In this document: piece by piece, positions 46,301 to 55,095 of the stretch
How the letters are laid out: each line of letters begins with the position of its first letter
Numbering within the stretch: the first letter of the stretch is position 1
Origin: Beroe forskalii
Taxonomy: Eukaryota; Ctenophora; Nuda; Beroida; Beroidae
Direction: 5' to 3'
DNA length: 64,000 nucleotides
Assembly: GCA_011033025.1 (NCBI GenBank)
Contig: WFMF01000002.1
Coordinates: 1,922,001-1,986,000, forward strand
Notes under the pieces: model-generated
Seen by the model: the letters and a program-made list of their open reading frames with translations, nothing else
Database searches by the model: none
What the model was told of the DNA's origin: nothing
Made by a program: the position numbers and the translations under genes

Positions 46301-48836
46301 GTTAATGTGCAACTTCTCTCTCAACTCGCCTCCAGCTCTGATTAACAACGATTCTTTAATCTTCCCCCTGATATCTTTGCTTTCCTCTCGCCCTTCTTCC
46401 AAACACCCCTTTCCTCCCCTCACCCTTCTTACAAAAACCCCTTTCCTTCCCTCGCCACCAACTCATTAATCACCTCCCCTCAGCACTCGATCCTACCTGC
46501 TGGGCGCTACCAGAGCTACAGTGGCGTACACCTACGAGAGTGCAAACCAGTGGCTGTCCCACAGTAAGGACATGTGGTGGTGGTTACAGAAGAGGGTGAT
46601 AACCGAACACGAGTGTCAGCACCCCACCCCGCCGTCCTCCGACACCATCCGGTGGGTATATAACGCAATAGGGTGGGTGGTTATAATGCGTGGGTACAGT
46701 ACGCACTGTCGAGGGTGGGTGGGAAGTGGATACAATGTACGCTATCAGGTGTGGGTATAATGCACACTTTCGTGGATGGGTGGTTACTGGTTATAATGCA
46801 CACTTTTGAGGGTGGGTGTTCATTGCTCAGTGCTCTGGGAAGGTGTCATTAGTTCGCTTATAACATCAGGGTTGTAACCAACTTTTGATTCAAGTTCACT
46901 TCCATGTAACGTTCAGCAGCTGTAGTAGAGTTTAAACTTCGCTTCCTTTCAGCAGTGGGAGTCCCAACTCTTCGTCTCTCCTCGACCTCTGCACGGAGCA
47001 ATGTCCCTGCTGCAATGCCATCGTCATTGACTTCTGTAACAAGGATATCCAGGACCCTAACGCCATCCCCATCTCCAAGTCCTGTCCGCCCTTCTCCAGT
47101 GTAACCCATCACATGAACTCTCCCATATCCCCCGTACGTGCCCCGTATTACGTAAAACATTGACATGTATACAGTGAAGTCCAAGATATCCAATTTCAAA
47201 ACTTAACAGTTAGTAGAGATTAGAGAACCTCTCTGTGTTGTGATCCTCGTCACAGGCCCTGGCTGCATTTCCATGGACTTCGAATTATACTATGTGTTGG
47301 ATTATCTCGTTTTGTTACATGACACTTTCAGGTAGCATTAAGAACCAAATCAGCCAGTGACTCGAAAGATCACTACAATCTTCATATTGTGAGTTTCTTA
47401 GAAGTACTTTATGAATTTTCAGCGAATTTTTCGTCACTTTTTAGTGTTTTGTGCGTGCATTTTACATGATACCCTGAAACTTGCGCCATGCGATATCACT
47501 TGCCCAACGAAATACCAGCCCCTGTTTGATAACATCCCTAACTTTCCATCTGGAGCTTTACCAGTTCCCAATAATAACCCTACATTCCTTGCAGCTGCAG
47601 AACCCCTCACCCTCAGTAGCCTCTCTAAACGAAGCGATAGAGCTGCAGAAAACACGTACACAGAACACAGTGATAGAGGAGGAGAAGAAGAAGGAGCTGG
47701 ACGTGTTGGTCCAGCTCCGTAAGAAGAAGTACGACCTCCAGAGCTCGGACTCCGGATCCTCCACCGAGGATAGCAACTCCGTAACCATACTCGGTCACTC
47801 GCTCCTCAAGTCGTCCGAGCTGAGCGGGTATTGTGCGAAGTGCGGGGGTGCGATATACCGGAAGATAAAAGCTGCGTACTCGTGCGCGGCATGTCATATC
47901 CTGCTACACAGAGCGTGTCTGAACGAGGTGAGCAGGAAGTGTTCGCTGGCTAACAAGGAGGAGTTGTTACTGGAGACACGGCTGACACCGGCACATGGGC
48001 TCCATGAGCAGAACTACTGCTGCTTCGACTGTGGGGCTGAGATATCTTACAATGGTGAGACACTTCGTGAATAAGTAATACTAATAGTAACTATATAGAT
48101 CGTGTGTTTGCAACATAAAATATAATCATGAAATTAGTAGGAAATGCATAGAAATGAAATTTTTCTGTTCTGAATTCCATTCTACATCACCCTTCCACTT
48201 TCAGCCTCCAAAGTGAACGTGTGTGACTACTCTGGACGGTATTACTGTCAGGAATGTCACAAGAAGACCATGCACCTCATTCCAGCCCGGGTCCTACACA
48301 ACTGGGACTTCAAACCCCGGCCTGTAGCCCTGCAGTCGTACGAAGTTATCAGCTACCTGACCAACAAACAGTACCTGAACGTGGAGCAACTGAACCCGGA
48401 ACTCTTTAACTTTGTGGAGGTGTTGCGTCAGGTGCGGGCCCTGCGGGAGCAGATCATTCTGTACAAGGCTCACTTCGTGCAGTGCTCGCGGGCCATGCAG
48501 GAGGGCCTGTTCCTGCGGTTGCGGAGCAGGCAGCACTTCGTGGACACTTCCAAGCTCTACACACTCCATGACCTCCTGGAGATACACGGTGGGGGTCTGC
48601 TGGGCGAGCTGACGAGCGTGGTGAGTGACTACAGGGCGCATCAGGAGACGTGTGAAACGTGCTCCAACCAGAAGTTTGTGTGTGCGGTGTGCAGCGCGCC
48701 CCCTGCTATACGACCCTTCACAGACTGCTTCAACATCGCGCAGTGTTACACCTGTCATGGCGTGCTGCATAGGGAGTGCTTCAACCGGTCAACGAACTGT
48801 CCTTACTGCACTGCATCTCTTATTTGTGAGATATGA
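34344..48836 (+). CDS. RUN, C1 and Rubicon-homology domain protein (PLEKHM1/DEF8/Rubicon family), 5' partial
   Basis: Twelve exons in consistent phase: 34344-34411, 35498-35583, 35819-36019, 36183-37624, 45123-45217, 45630-45777, 45983-46199, 46484-46651, 46953-47133, 47332-47388, 47595-48054 and 48205-48836 (TGA), about 1250 residues. Exons 1-4 form a RUN domain (FCRRVEMILFYGIKSR; AWIRITINESSLQSF; KFYESCSLF). The 1.4-kb exon 4 is acidic, Ser/Thr-rich and disordered. Exon 11 carries a coiled coil (EEEKKKELDVLV) and a C1-type zinc site (CAKCGG...CAACHILLHRAC). The end is a Rubicon-homology domain: IPARVLHNWDF, SRQHFV, CETC and terminal CPYC. Family members regulate endolysosome and autophagosome traffic through Rab7 or PI3K complexes. 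The C1-RH half looks closest to DEF8 and PLEKHM1; no PH domain was recognised. Intron 4 holds the retrotransposon. Confidence 0.88.
38564..39661 (+). CDS. Retrotransposon ORF1 candidate with nine 19-residue repeats
   Basis: The frame is open from 38540 but has no early ATG; GTG at 38564 or a non-AUG/spliced start would be needed. Residues ~45-210 are nine tandem units of about 19 residues (types HIAARTSHREGVLSCGELR and LAAAGGSPPGGG). The C-terminal ~140 residues are unrelated to known nucleic-acid-binding ORF1 domains; no CCHC knuckle or RRM was seen. The frame ends at TAA inside ATGAATAA, overlapping the ORF2 start by 8 bases, an arrangement used for coupled reinitiation. That overlap is the main reason to treat it as coding rather than 5' UTR. 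Confidence 0.5.
   Translation: MYPIGPPLEAEDTPNRLKREHHSGGNSVSGIFHHYPRFCGANLLIIARTSHREGAPCDSGLEFAAARTSLLGRRLCGREYGLATAGGTHPGGGLFYDETNSIDTRITSRKGAPRGEPKHIAAGASLLRERPCGDGLRRAVARSSHPEIGIRCDTANHIAARTSHREGVLSCGELRHIVARTSSLGGRLCYDGSKLAAAGGSPPGGGFCYDRKYPVTQSTQWPHTGILAGRSYGYTSVWLVLVYWIISCNLDCSYSRIDHVLCAYQKADKEYPSRHVMYLIFFKTMMDGAAISSTGLMRIKSINVYTASCARGCHRVLTWVGAWIFHVLANRGDLYPRVIGRPRFVDWKSTRWRVGDFWTPSPLHE
38690..39205. repeat. 57-bp tandem repeat in the retrotransposon 5' region
   Basis: About nine units averaging 57 bp, anchored by ctaggacctc-type words at 38703, 38760, 39043 and 39097. Length changes are multiples of three, so the frame stays open on the plus strand, and a 229-codon frame stays open on the minus strand across the same array. 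Confidence 0.85.
39654..43529 (+). CDS. Retrotransposon ORF2: endonuclease, reverse transcriptase, RNase H
   Basis: An intact 1291-codon frame. Residues ~35-270 are an APE-type endonuclease (QINLNKQR, LVQEPH, GTDSNAHN, SNSIDLTI, SSDHRFI). Residues ~490-790 are the reverse transcriptase (AAGPDGIRP, FLDIEGAFDNV, GCPQGGILSP, catalytic FADD). Residues ~1000-1135 are RNase H with its acidic residues in CYTDGSR, QAEVFAV, NCDSKSA and the final ADLTAKA. Near residue 1225 a C-x2-C-x8-H-x4-C site (CPLC...HFLGTC) resembles the C-terminal knuckle of related elements. No stop or frameshift, which suggests recent mobility. Confidence 0.95.
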   Translation: MNNCDSSTDRHSKTKRKTTQRKKPMVCRKGGQKFKESLGFVQINLNKQRQASKDLGYFIRKIEKPLILVQEPHVNGKGVISKGSYCLRASTCKNPRKPVRASIFFHKSMERQIWSKDSITTEDCAVVQTKVDGTETLVASCYMDGNDVECPSQDFKNLVNHAKQHNIALIIGTDSNAHNTAWKSRICDKKRKERGDKLLEYILANDMFIENVGNTPTFDNGRWSNSIDLTITNRSGHKLVSDWRVDERDRLEHSSDHRFITFQSTGSTLLDRQNFRDISKTNWDVFESELAKRMSNHTNAFSIIDSSEKLDVAADLLSSNITASFNAATELTYVSAKVKPPPWDTAEVKDARREMRGKIRKASKKKNRDPTLNSLKKDSRKKYEKLRDRVISEKYRDFCAKLESKSESKRISSLIKDNKDTKLCAVRKKDGSLTETPTETLERMTEVHFGDLGNHVDSNPQETANETEQPWSLDHIFSENRVKRALQEFSPLSAAGPDGIRPIMLQKGWGSISDAFISIARASYQLGHTPETWRNSSGIFLPKPGKDDYQNPKSFRTITLSPVLLKWMERVILWHMEADLKVYEKLSKKQFGFKRGHSTTAAIHKLVRKIEMALLNKGMALGTFLDIEGAFDNVSFDSIDKALSKNCKSQGVNRWIMSMIRCRRTTVELQGKEKVIAILRGCPQGGILSPFLWNLVINDLLEYTRDKIPCDLQGFADDISLVSVVTTPQKPAGCNIQGFDADTLREVTQKSLNSINQWCKSHGLTLSHVKTHCVMFTNRRNWSFTRPLKVDGVEIEMRTTTKFLGITLDSKLSWNDHIENACKKSKALLMQCRKAVGPTWGLSPTTMRWIYEVMVRPILMYGSTIWITGTQKQHNQKLLTGVQRLANVLITGALPSTPNTALDVITGLPPITMWINECAAREALRLKTNGHWSLPPPGKPSIRIASHIDTNEKLLRALPRDVASSEHDPMTPILSIDQRFTVRFPSRDDYGGPEEGNYDIVCYTDGSRINDQSGAGVVIRGGPHLAHLNHSEPFHLGQHSTVFQAEVFAVAKTAEILQEHVLKDRKILINCDSKSAIHAINSTIIKNKMPLRAKNSLNALGQSNDVTLSWIPAHSGFEGNELADLTAKAGSANENNSATSVLLPIPRNVCYAALRRKTFEVWTSSFKADPPRMFGMMWRDRFAKELRSMGRRDLRVATQLLTGHAALNYHLKKLNPAVSTTCPLCLSEEETVSHFLGTCPALGSIRAEYFSTYYCSGTDIFDKFKMNRIVSYAHRTGRLEPRKADNDPETN
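43801..44238. repeat. Dispersed ~460-bp repeat, copy 2
   Basis: Homologous to 259-718. It abuts the retrotransposon and is followed by a short (ATT)n tract at about 44248-44262, a tail type used by some non-LTR elements. Either the element's true 3' terminus or an older neighbouring repeat. Confidence 0.65.
44263..45122. other. Remainder of RUN gene intron 4
   Basis: Unique-looking sequence, no gene or RNA recognised; ends at the exon acceptor cacattttcag. Confidence 0.55.
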
Positions 48837-50368
48837 GAAGAATGTTATCTCAGTATTGACGGATTTTCAGTGCTTTCAGCTGCCTGAAGATGAGGTAACA
48901 CAACATCGTATTGGCATTTTCCTTGCCCCGCAGTTTGCTTCCAAACACTGACACTGACAGTATTGATTATGCTGTTCGGGACTTATTGCACTGCAAAATG
49001 CAAATATAACTTATGACATGCTCGGATACGGTGATTGGAATCCTTCTTTTTTTCTACAGTGCTTGTCTTGTTGCTTGGTTGTGGAATGGAGGACTGTTTG
49101 TCTCGCTTGTTTGAACGATATGAATAGGGCATTTATCACTATCATTAGTAATGTTTATGCGGTACGAAAGAAATTCTGAATGGAGGATTTTAGCTATTTT
49201 ACATGGATACCTTATAAATTCTTCTAACTAGATAATATCTTCTGATTTTAAATATTCTGATTATTTGTTTCTATGGTTATGCTTTAGAGAATCAATTATG
49301 TGGCATATTTTATTATTATACCTAATCATCGAGCAACCTTCTAACCTTGAAGCGTAAGTCTTATTTTCCTTACTGGCCTTCTACGATTCTTTGTATCTAA
49401 TCTTAAATTTGTTCATCTGATCATATGTTGTTACAGTTGTCAGTTACTAACTCACTAATCAATCGAAATCCATTTAAATATACCATAGTCGAAAACAATG
49501 CTTTGCTTTTAGTTTTAGGCAAAATTGCTTAGCTTTTAGGTAGTATTTTTATTATCTAGGTGTAAGACATTCGTTCAATTGTTTAATCAATTGTCCATTC
49601 AAAACTCTAGGGTGTGTACTGTGTACCTACCAGAATAAATGTTTTTGCGCTTATAATAATGATTTAATGAATATATTTGAAATTATAAATGTTAAGATTA
49701 AGAGCATTTTAATTTGTTGAACTTCATTGGTGATAATTGTGGAAATTGTATTTCATATGGTATTGGTATGATTAAATTGACCTTTTTATTGCTCCCAATT
49801 GCCTGCATTGATATTTGAAATTACATTTAAAACAAAATAGGGTCCTATTTCGTGCCAATTAGGCTAATTGATTGGACCTAATTAAGTTTCCAAATTGAAA
49901 TAGCTGACGACAATTAACAAATGATAATGGAAAACTTCCGATATTAGAATTTCACGTATCAGTCAATCGTTTAAAACTTCTACCCAAAAAATATTCTATT
50001 GATAGTGATTCATCACGTTAGGCTTGATTAGAGTTAGACTGAACCTAATTCCGTACCCTTATTGAGGTAGGCTAAATGTCTGATGGGAGTGATTGATTTG
50101 ATGAGACTGAACCTAATTCTGTACCCTTATTTAGGTAGGCTTGATGAGACTTCCTCCTCTACGTCATTCTTTAGGTAGGCTTGATGAGATGAACCTGCCT
50201 GGAAGATATTTAGGTAGACGTAAACTTGATGGGATGATTGACCCTGCTGGTTGGAGTAAGTTTTTGGTCCTATAATTCCTCTTCATTTTGTGCTGAGATC
50301 CCTGCCTGGAAGATTTTGTCAACCACGAAAGTTACCCATAAGTTCCCTTTCTCGTTTTGGTTTTTCAG
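48837..50368. other. RUN gene 3' UTR and intergenic sequence
   Basis: AT-rich and gene-free. At 50035-50235 phrases of the type ttaggtaggcttgatgagac and cctaattctgtaccc recur three to four times, a degenerate tandem repeat just upstream of PRADC1. Confidence 0.45.
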
Positions 50369-51770
50369 TTTCAAATTTCAACTCCTGGGAACTCCGTAGG
50401 AACTTATTCTTTTGTACCTGGGATACTCCTGGGACTTAGGATTACTCCGAGGACTCCTGGAACGCAATTCATTTTTTGGAAACAGCACTTTTGTCAACGT
50501 TCAAAGTTACCCATAAATTCCCTTTCTCTTTTTATTTTCAGTTTCAAAGTTCAACCCCTTAGAAAATAGAACTTATTCTTTTTGTAACTTCCCCCTTGTT
50601 ATTACGTCCTGAGAACGTTTTCTGTAATTTCCACACGACCGCCATGATACTGATACTGATTTAACTTAGAACTAGAACAACATACATGGTGCTGCGTGAC
50701 TCGGAAATAATACTGAATATTCTCATTTCCCCAACTCGCGACACCTGTGCAACTTATGGCTTGATCTCACATCTCCCACAGAATCATGGACCCATTTTAA
50801 CCACATTTTCCATTTTCAGATTGGTTACTACTACCGAGCAAGTCCGGCTAAGAACTTTGGTCGGGGGTTTGATCGGTATTATGAGCACAGCCTGTTAGTG
50901 GTAGCTGATCCCCTTGAGCGGGTGCAGTGACCTGGTGAACCCCTTCAAACTACAGGGCCACTTCGTGCTGGTGGAAAGGGGGAGAATGCTCCTTCGTAGA
51001 GAAGATAGGTGCTACTGCTAATTGGTTTTTTATTTGGTTTGTTCATTATTTATGAAGAGGGGCTGGCCTGGGGGATGAAATCAAGGCCAACCCTCCAAGT
51101 TCAAGCCCTCCAATCGTTTGAAAGCCCCTACCTCCCCCATTGATGATTTCTTAACATTTCAATCAAATTTGAATGACCCCTCTGATAAAATTGACAAAGT
51201 TAACACTCCCCCAGATTAGCGCGGTGTGAGGCTGCCGGAGCTGTGGGTGTTATCGTGTACGACAACAACCCTGACAACAGGTCCAACTTAGTGGCAATGA
51301 TAGACGACGACAGAGGGGTGGAGGTCAACATTCCCTCCATTTTCATTGTGGGGAGCGACGGCTTCCACATTCTCAGGTGGGTTACAGAGCAGGAGATGAT
51401 CTGCCAGTGCTATTTTGTGAGGGTTGAAAACACCCCCAAATAAATTGAAAGAAGACCTTATACCCTTACCTGATCGGGCCAATATTCATATCGGTTTATA
51501 CCCTCGGGCTGCGGGTTTAAACCGGATAAATCCCTTGGCCTGTTGGTCTTTACCTCTGAAAGTATCCCAAAATGGATCTGTATAATGAATTTTATCGTTT
51601 TCATTTCCCATTCTCTCAGGCTATTTCCTATGAATTTATCTCAATCTCATGCTCATTTCAGGGCATTAGAACGCAATTCCTTGGAAAGTGCTATAATAAA
51701 CGTTCCGATCAACATGACATACGTCCCAGAGCACCAGATTAGGCAACCTCCCTGGACTAATATATTGTGA
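50369..51770 (+). CDS. PRADC1: PRADC1-like protease-associated-domain protein (5' partial, two frame breaks)
   Basis: A small secreted glycoprotein built on a PA domain; no catalytic activity is known. Exons: 50369-50395 (27-bp microexon, FQISTPGNS), 50820-51008, 51220-51376 and 51662-51770 (TGA). The match to PRADC1 runs the whole length: ASPAKNFG, FVLVERG, AAGAVGVIVYDNN, IPSIFIVGSDG, QPPW near the end. Length fits a mature PRADC1. The signal-peptide exon was not found. In exon 50820-51008 the frame slips twice, once at a GGG run near 50921 and once at a GGGGG run near 50980; in each place one G fewer would restore the family sequence. All splice phases agree once both are discounted. Either consensus errors or a young pseudogene; intact flanking exons favour error. 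Confidence 0.8.
50505..50590. repeat. Degenerate duplicate of the PRADC1 microexon region
   Basis: The stretch gttacccataa ... tttcagtttcaaa ... gaacttattctttt repeats 50330-50415, including polypyrimidine tract and acceptor, but the copied exon has an in-frame stop (ccttag) and a changed donor. A local tandem duplication of a microexon with one decayed copy. Confidence 0.6.
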
Positions 51771-52629
51771 TAGCTTTAAGTTATAGAAATTTAATATGAA
51801 TGTATAATTCAGATGCGTTTTCGGGTTTATTTAAGAGTCTGTTTTAATTGGAACTTCATGTTGGCTTTGTTTTATCCATCAACATTGAGCAAGTTTCAAT
51901 TGCTTATTCGTTGTGAAGTCTTCGCGTTTATACATCTTTTCTTTATCTTTATTGTTTTATATGAACTTATCTTATCTTGACTCGAGCATTTTTGTTGCCA
52001 ATGCCTTAGTGTTTAACTTACGGGGTATTTATTAGCAATAGTTTTCTGCATACAGATCGCTCGATCGATGGATGATGGATAGATATTGATAAAGACGCAC
52101 AATTTTATTCTTACTCTTGATAGAATTTACTCTGAGTGATCCAAGCGAATAATATAACTATAAATTATACAAAATATTCGCTCCATCAGTCGAGTGATCT
52201 GATATTCAATTGCATTATCAAGATTATTATGGTGCGAAATTTAGGAGTTCTTTTGAGAAAATTCCCGTATTGTTGCACTATCAGTATCACTGTCATGTGA
52301 TTGTTAAAACCAAAATATCTTAAAGTTAATCTAAACCTATTTCAAACTATAAAAAAGTCTCAATCTTGGGTGCAATCGCTGAAATTTCCCTCGACAGTCG
52401 ACCATTTCAACAAATTTAGAACATTGAGTGTAACTGTAAAGTGCAAACTCTTAATCGCCAATTTTTGTTATTCATATAAGTATAACAATAACATATTCAT
52501 ATTGCAATATTTCCCACGTTGCATTTAATTTTAAATGTATTTGAAAATGCATAACCATGAATATCCCTCCACTTTAAATTTCTTTATTGCCAATCTTGTA
52601 TCTTCCTTGTTTTAATTAGAAATAGAATG
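51771..52629. other. PRADC1 3' UTR and intergenic sequence
   Basis: AT-rich, no gene recognised; a 75-codon frame at 52301 has no support. Confidence 0.45.
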
Positions 52630-53720
52630 TACTTGTCAGACGTGGTCTGACCCTGCGAGGGCGAAGGGATCAGACAAGTACAACGTCTGACGCAGACAAG
52701 AATGTATCGCTATGATAACGGTGAAAGTTCGAACTGCAGTTGTTCGAACTTTTTTTTAAATTGAATTACACATGTCTGACTGGCTGACCCCCCTCGCCAT
52801 TTACTAATACTATAAGTTTGTCGTACGATGTATGACCCGCTGACGTCAGCCGCGAAGCTGAAGCGGCTGGCGTTAGCGGAGCTGGCATTAGCGGAGCTGG
52901 CGTAATTAGCGGAGCTGGCGTTAGCGGAGCTGGCGTTAGCGGCTTGCTAAACACGTATATCCCTGTCTGCGTTAGCGGCTTGCTAAACACGTATATCCCT
53001 GTCTGCGTTGCGCTTCCCGTAGGGTAGCGCGGCGCGCATACGCACACCTATGCGGGCTTTGTCTGACGTCGTCAGACCCATTATTTAAAATTTTAAATTA
53101 TTTAAAATACGAGTCGTGGCGCGCGCGCTTCGCGCGCGCGAGGGGGTCAGGCAACGCCTGACAATGCGGGCTTAGGAAGTTAGCGGCTGGCGTCAGCGAG
53201 GCGCTGATTTTCGAGAGGGTCTGCAAATCGTAGGATGTTACCCTACCCTCGCGCGCGCGGCGCAACGTTCCACATTTGGACGTCACTTTGCGCCTTCCTT
53301 GTCCAACAACAAGTCAGAAGAAAGGGACGGACATCGCCCGTCGAGTCTGCAAACGTCAGACAACTATAAGTATATTCTACAAGCCACGTTGCCCTAACCA
53401 GGACCCTGGTTACGCGCACGGAGTGCGCGGCGTGGCAAGTGCTATAAAAACCGTTTCGCTTCGCGATCTGCCCGTGGTTAGGGGAAGCTAAAGCCACGCA
53501 AACTTGTACACTGTACACCGTGCACGCAAAACTGCAGTTCGCAAAGCAAAGGTGAAGATGCACTGCAAGCTGCATCAAAATAACGCTCCGTAGAATATGC
53601 ATACCCTTTGCTAAACACGTATATCCCTGTCTGCGTTGCGCGGCGCGCGTACACACACCTATGCGGGCTTAGGAAGCATACCCTTATCAGCCGCGGCTGT
53701 TGACAGATGCCAACCCTCGT
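52630..53720. repeat. GC-rich composite repeat block
   Basis: Sharply GC-richer than its flanks. It contains an array of ttagcggagctggcg units (52858-52945), a 36-bp repeat around acacgtatatccctgtctgc at 52951, 52987 and again at 53620, and gcgcgcgcttcgcgcgcgcg near 53120. Motifs gtctgacg/cgtcagac flank parts of it. Frames reading through it (SKPLTPAPLTPAP-type) are repeat artefacts. Probably a nest of non-autonomous elements; outer limits uncertain. Confidence 0.6.
53389..53486. mobile_element. Micro-MITE copy 1 (CCCTAACCAGG family, 98 bp)
   Basis: Starts TTGCCCTAACCAGG and ends GTGGTTAGGGGAA. The inner sequence (ttacgcgcacggagtgcgcg) is shared with copies at 53826 and 53999. The word aagccacg lies just before the left end and again a few bases after the right end, a possible but shifted target duplication. 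Confidence 0.7.
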
Positions 53721-53825
53721 TTTCCGTAGTGAACATTGTAAAGAATTGTGATGTAATTGATGTATGTATGGGTTGATAGCCAACCTCGTTTCATTTAAAT
53801 TACTCAAATGTTTTTATCTTCTTTG

Positions 53826-53890
53826 TTCCAGGGGCGTCGCTTGCCGCGCCGCGCACTCCGTGCGCGTAACCAGGGTCCTGGTTAGGGCAA
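53826..53890. mobile_element. Micro-MITE copy 2 (reverse orientation, 65 bp, one end trimmed)
   Basis: The reverse complement of copy 3 with part of the left terminal repeat deleted (TTCCAGGGG instead of TTCCCCTAACCAGGGG). Flanked by TCTTCTTTG (53817-53825) and TCTTTTTTG (53891-53899), a 9-bp duplication with one mismatch. The duplicated segment at 54481 has this site uninterrupted (tcttctttgtagaac). Confidence 0.8.
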
Positions 53891-54800
53891 TCTTTTTTGT
53901 AGAACAAATACAACTTCATCTTTGTAGTCAAGCCACAGAACTCTCCAACAACTCCAACCATAGTCTTTGATGGGATCCATGAAAGAAATGCCTTCATCTT
54001 GCCCTAACCAGGACCCTGGTTACGCGCACGGAGTGCGCGGCGCGGCAAGCGTCGTTTCGCGACGCCCCTGGTTAGGGGAAGCCTTCATCAGAGAGCTAGG
54101 CAGATCCAAATAATGCATGAGACACCAAAAATGATATGGTGCAGGTGTACTGAAAGCTAACACTGTGGCACGTGGACTTGCAACTGTGTTGTGGGGTTGA
54201 ATGAATTTGACGGGCGCCCAACGCTCCCCCAACCACAAGATGTTGTGTGTTAGTTTCAGAAGCTCCAAGTTCATCAAGGAAATTAAGTTCATCAATGTCT
54301 TTATCCAGTGTAGGGAAGATCAAGTTCCATCTGATCCTGACAAGATCAAAAGATCAAGTTGACTGTGTTTACTTGTAAACATAAAGTCAGGCTGCGACTC
54401 CGAAGAGACGAGAATGAACCAGAGAAACAATGGGACTCCATTCTGAGTGACTTCACCCTTGCTTGCAAGGTTGAAAATATCTTCTTTGTAGAACAAATAC
54501 AGTCATCTTTGTAGTCAAGCCACAGAACTCTCCAACAACTCCAACCATAGTCTTTGATGGGATCCTTGAAAGAGATGCCTTCATCAGAGAGCTAGGCAGA
54601 TCCAATTGAAGCATGAGACATCAAAAATGATATGGTGTACTGAAAGCTAACACTGTGGCACACGGACTTGTGACTGTGTAGGGAAGATAAAGTTCCATCT
54701 GGTCCTGACAAGATCAAAAGATCAAGTCGACTTTGTTTACTTGTAAACATAAAGTCAGACTGTGACTCCAAAGAGATGAGAATGAACCAGAGAAACAATG
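53891..54800. repeat. Tandem segmental duplication
   Basis: Copy 1 (53891-54430, carrying micro-MITE 3) and copy 2 (54481-54800) share long stretches such as gtcaagccacagaactctcc, gggatcc..gaaaga.atgcc and aagatcaaaagatcaagt. Copy 2 lacks about 120 bp present in copy 1 near 54180-54300. Frames on either strand are broken differently in the two copies, so neither is clearly coding. Confidence 0.85.
53999..54080. mobile_element. Micro-MITE copy 3 (82 bp, exact 9-bp target duplication)
   Basis: The ends TTGCCCTAACCAGG and CCTGGTTAGGGGAA are near-perfect inverted repeats. It is flanked by GCCTTCATC at 53990-53998 and 54081-54089. The paralogous segment near 54577 reads gatgccttcatcagagagc with a single GCCTTCATC and no insert, a true empty site. 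It is far too short to encode protein. A 9-bp duplication points to a MULE- or Merlin-like transposase acting in trans. Confidence 0.93.
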
Positions 54801-54834
54801 TTTTTATTGTTATCTAAGCTGATGATGATAGCAT

Positions 54835-54933
54835 GTTATGTACTACCCTGTAGTCTACAGGGTAATACATAACAGGGTAACTGCCATCATTGAAAATATA
54901 GTCTACAGGCTGTAGACTATATTTTCAATGATG
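54835..54933. repeat. Two adjacent palindromes (fold-back)
   Basis: 54835-54873 is a near-perfect palindrome (gttatgta..taccctgtag / ctacagggta..tacataac). 54885-54933 is perfect, with 24-bp arms starting catcattgaaaatatagtct around a single central G. The paralogue at 55793-55835 has the same sequence once, unfolded. Confidence 0.95.
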
Positions 54934-55095
54934 TCAGTTGATCGAATTTGTTAATTCTGAGTACCATGTCAAGGTACAAAATCAAATGATTAAGTGTTTT
55001 GAAGAATGATATGCATTTAATTGTGTTGCCCAATTGGCAAAATTCTTTTATCTATTTATTTATTTATTCCTACAAGTCAATTTATGTTTATGCAG

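Noticed and set aside
52766..53047. Minus-strand frame with repeated TPAPL and QTGIYVFSKPL
   Set aside because: Read-through of GC-rich tandem repeats.
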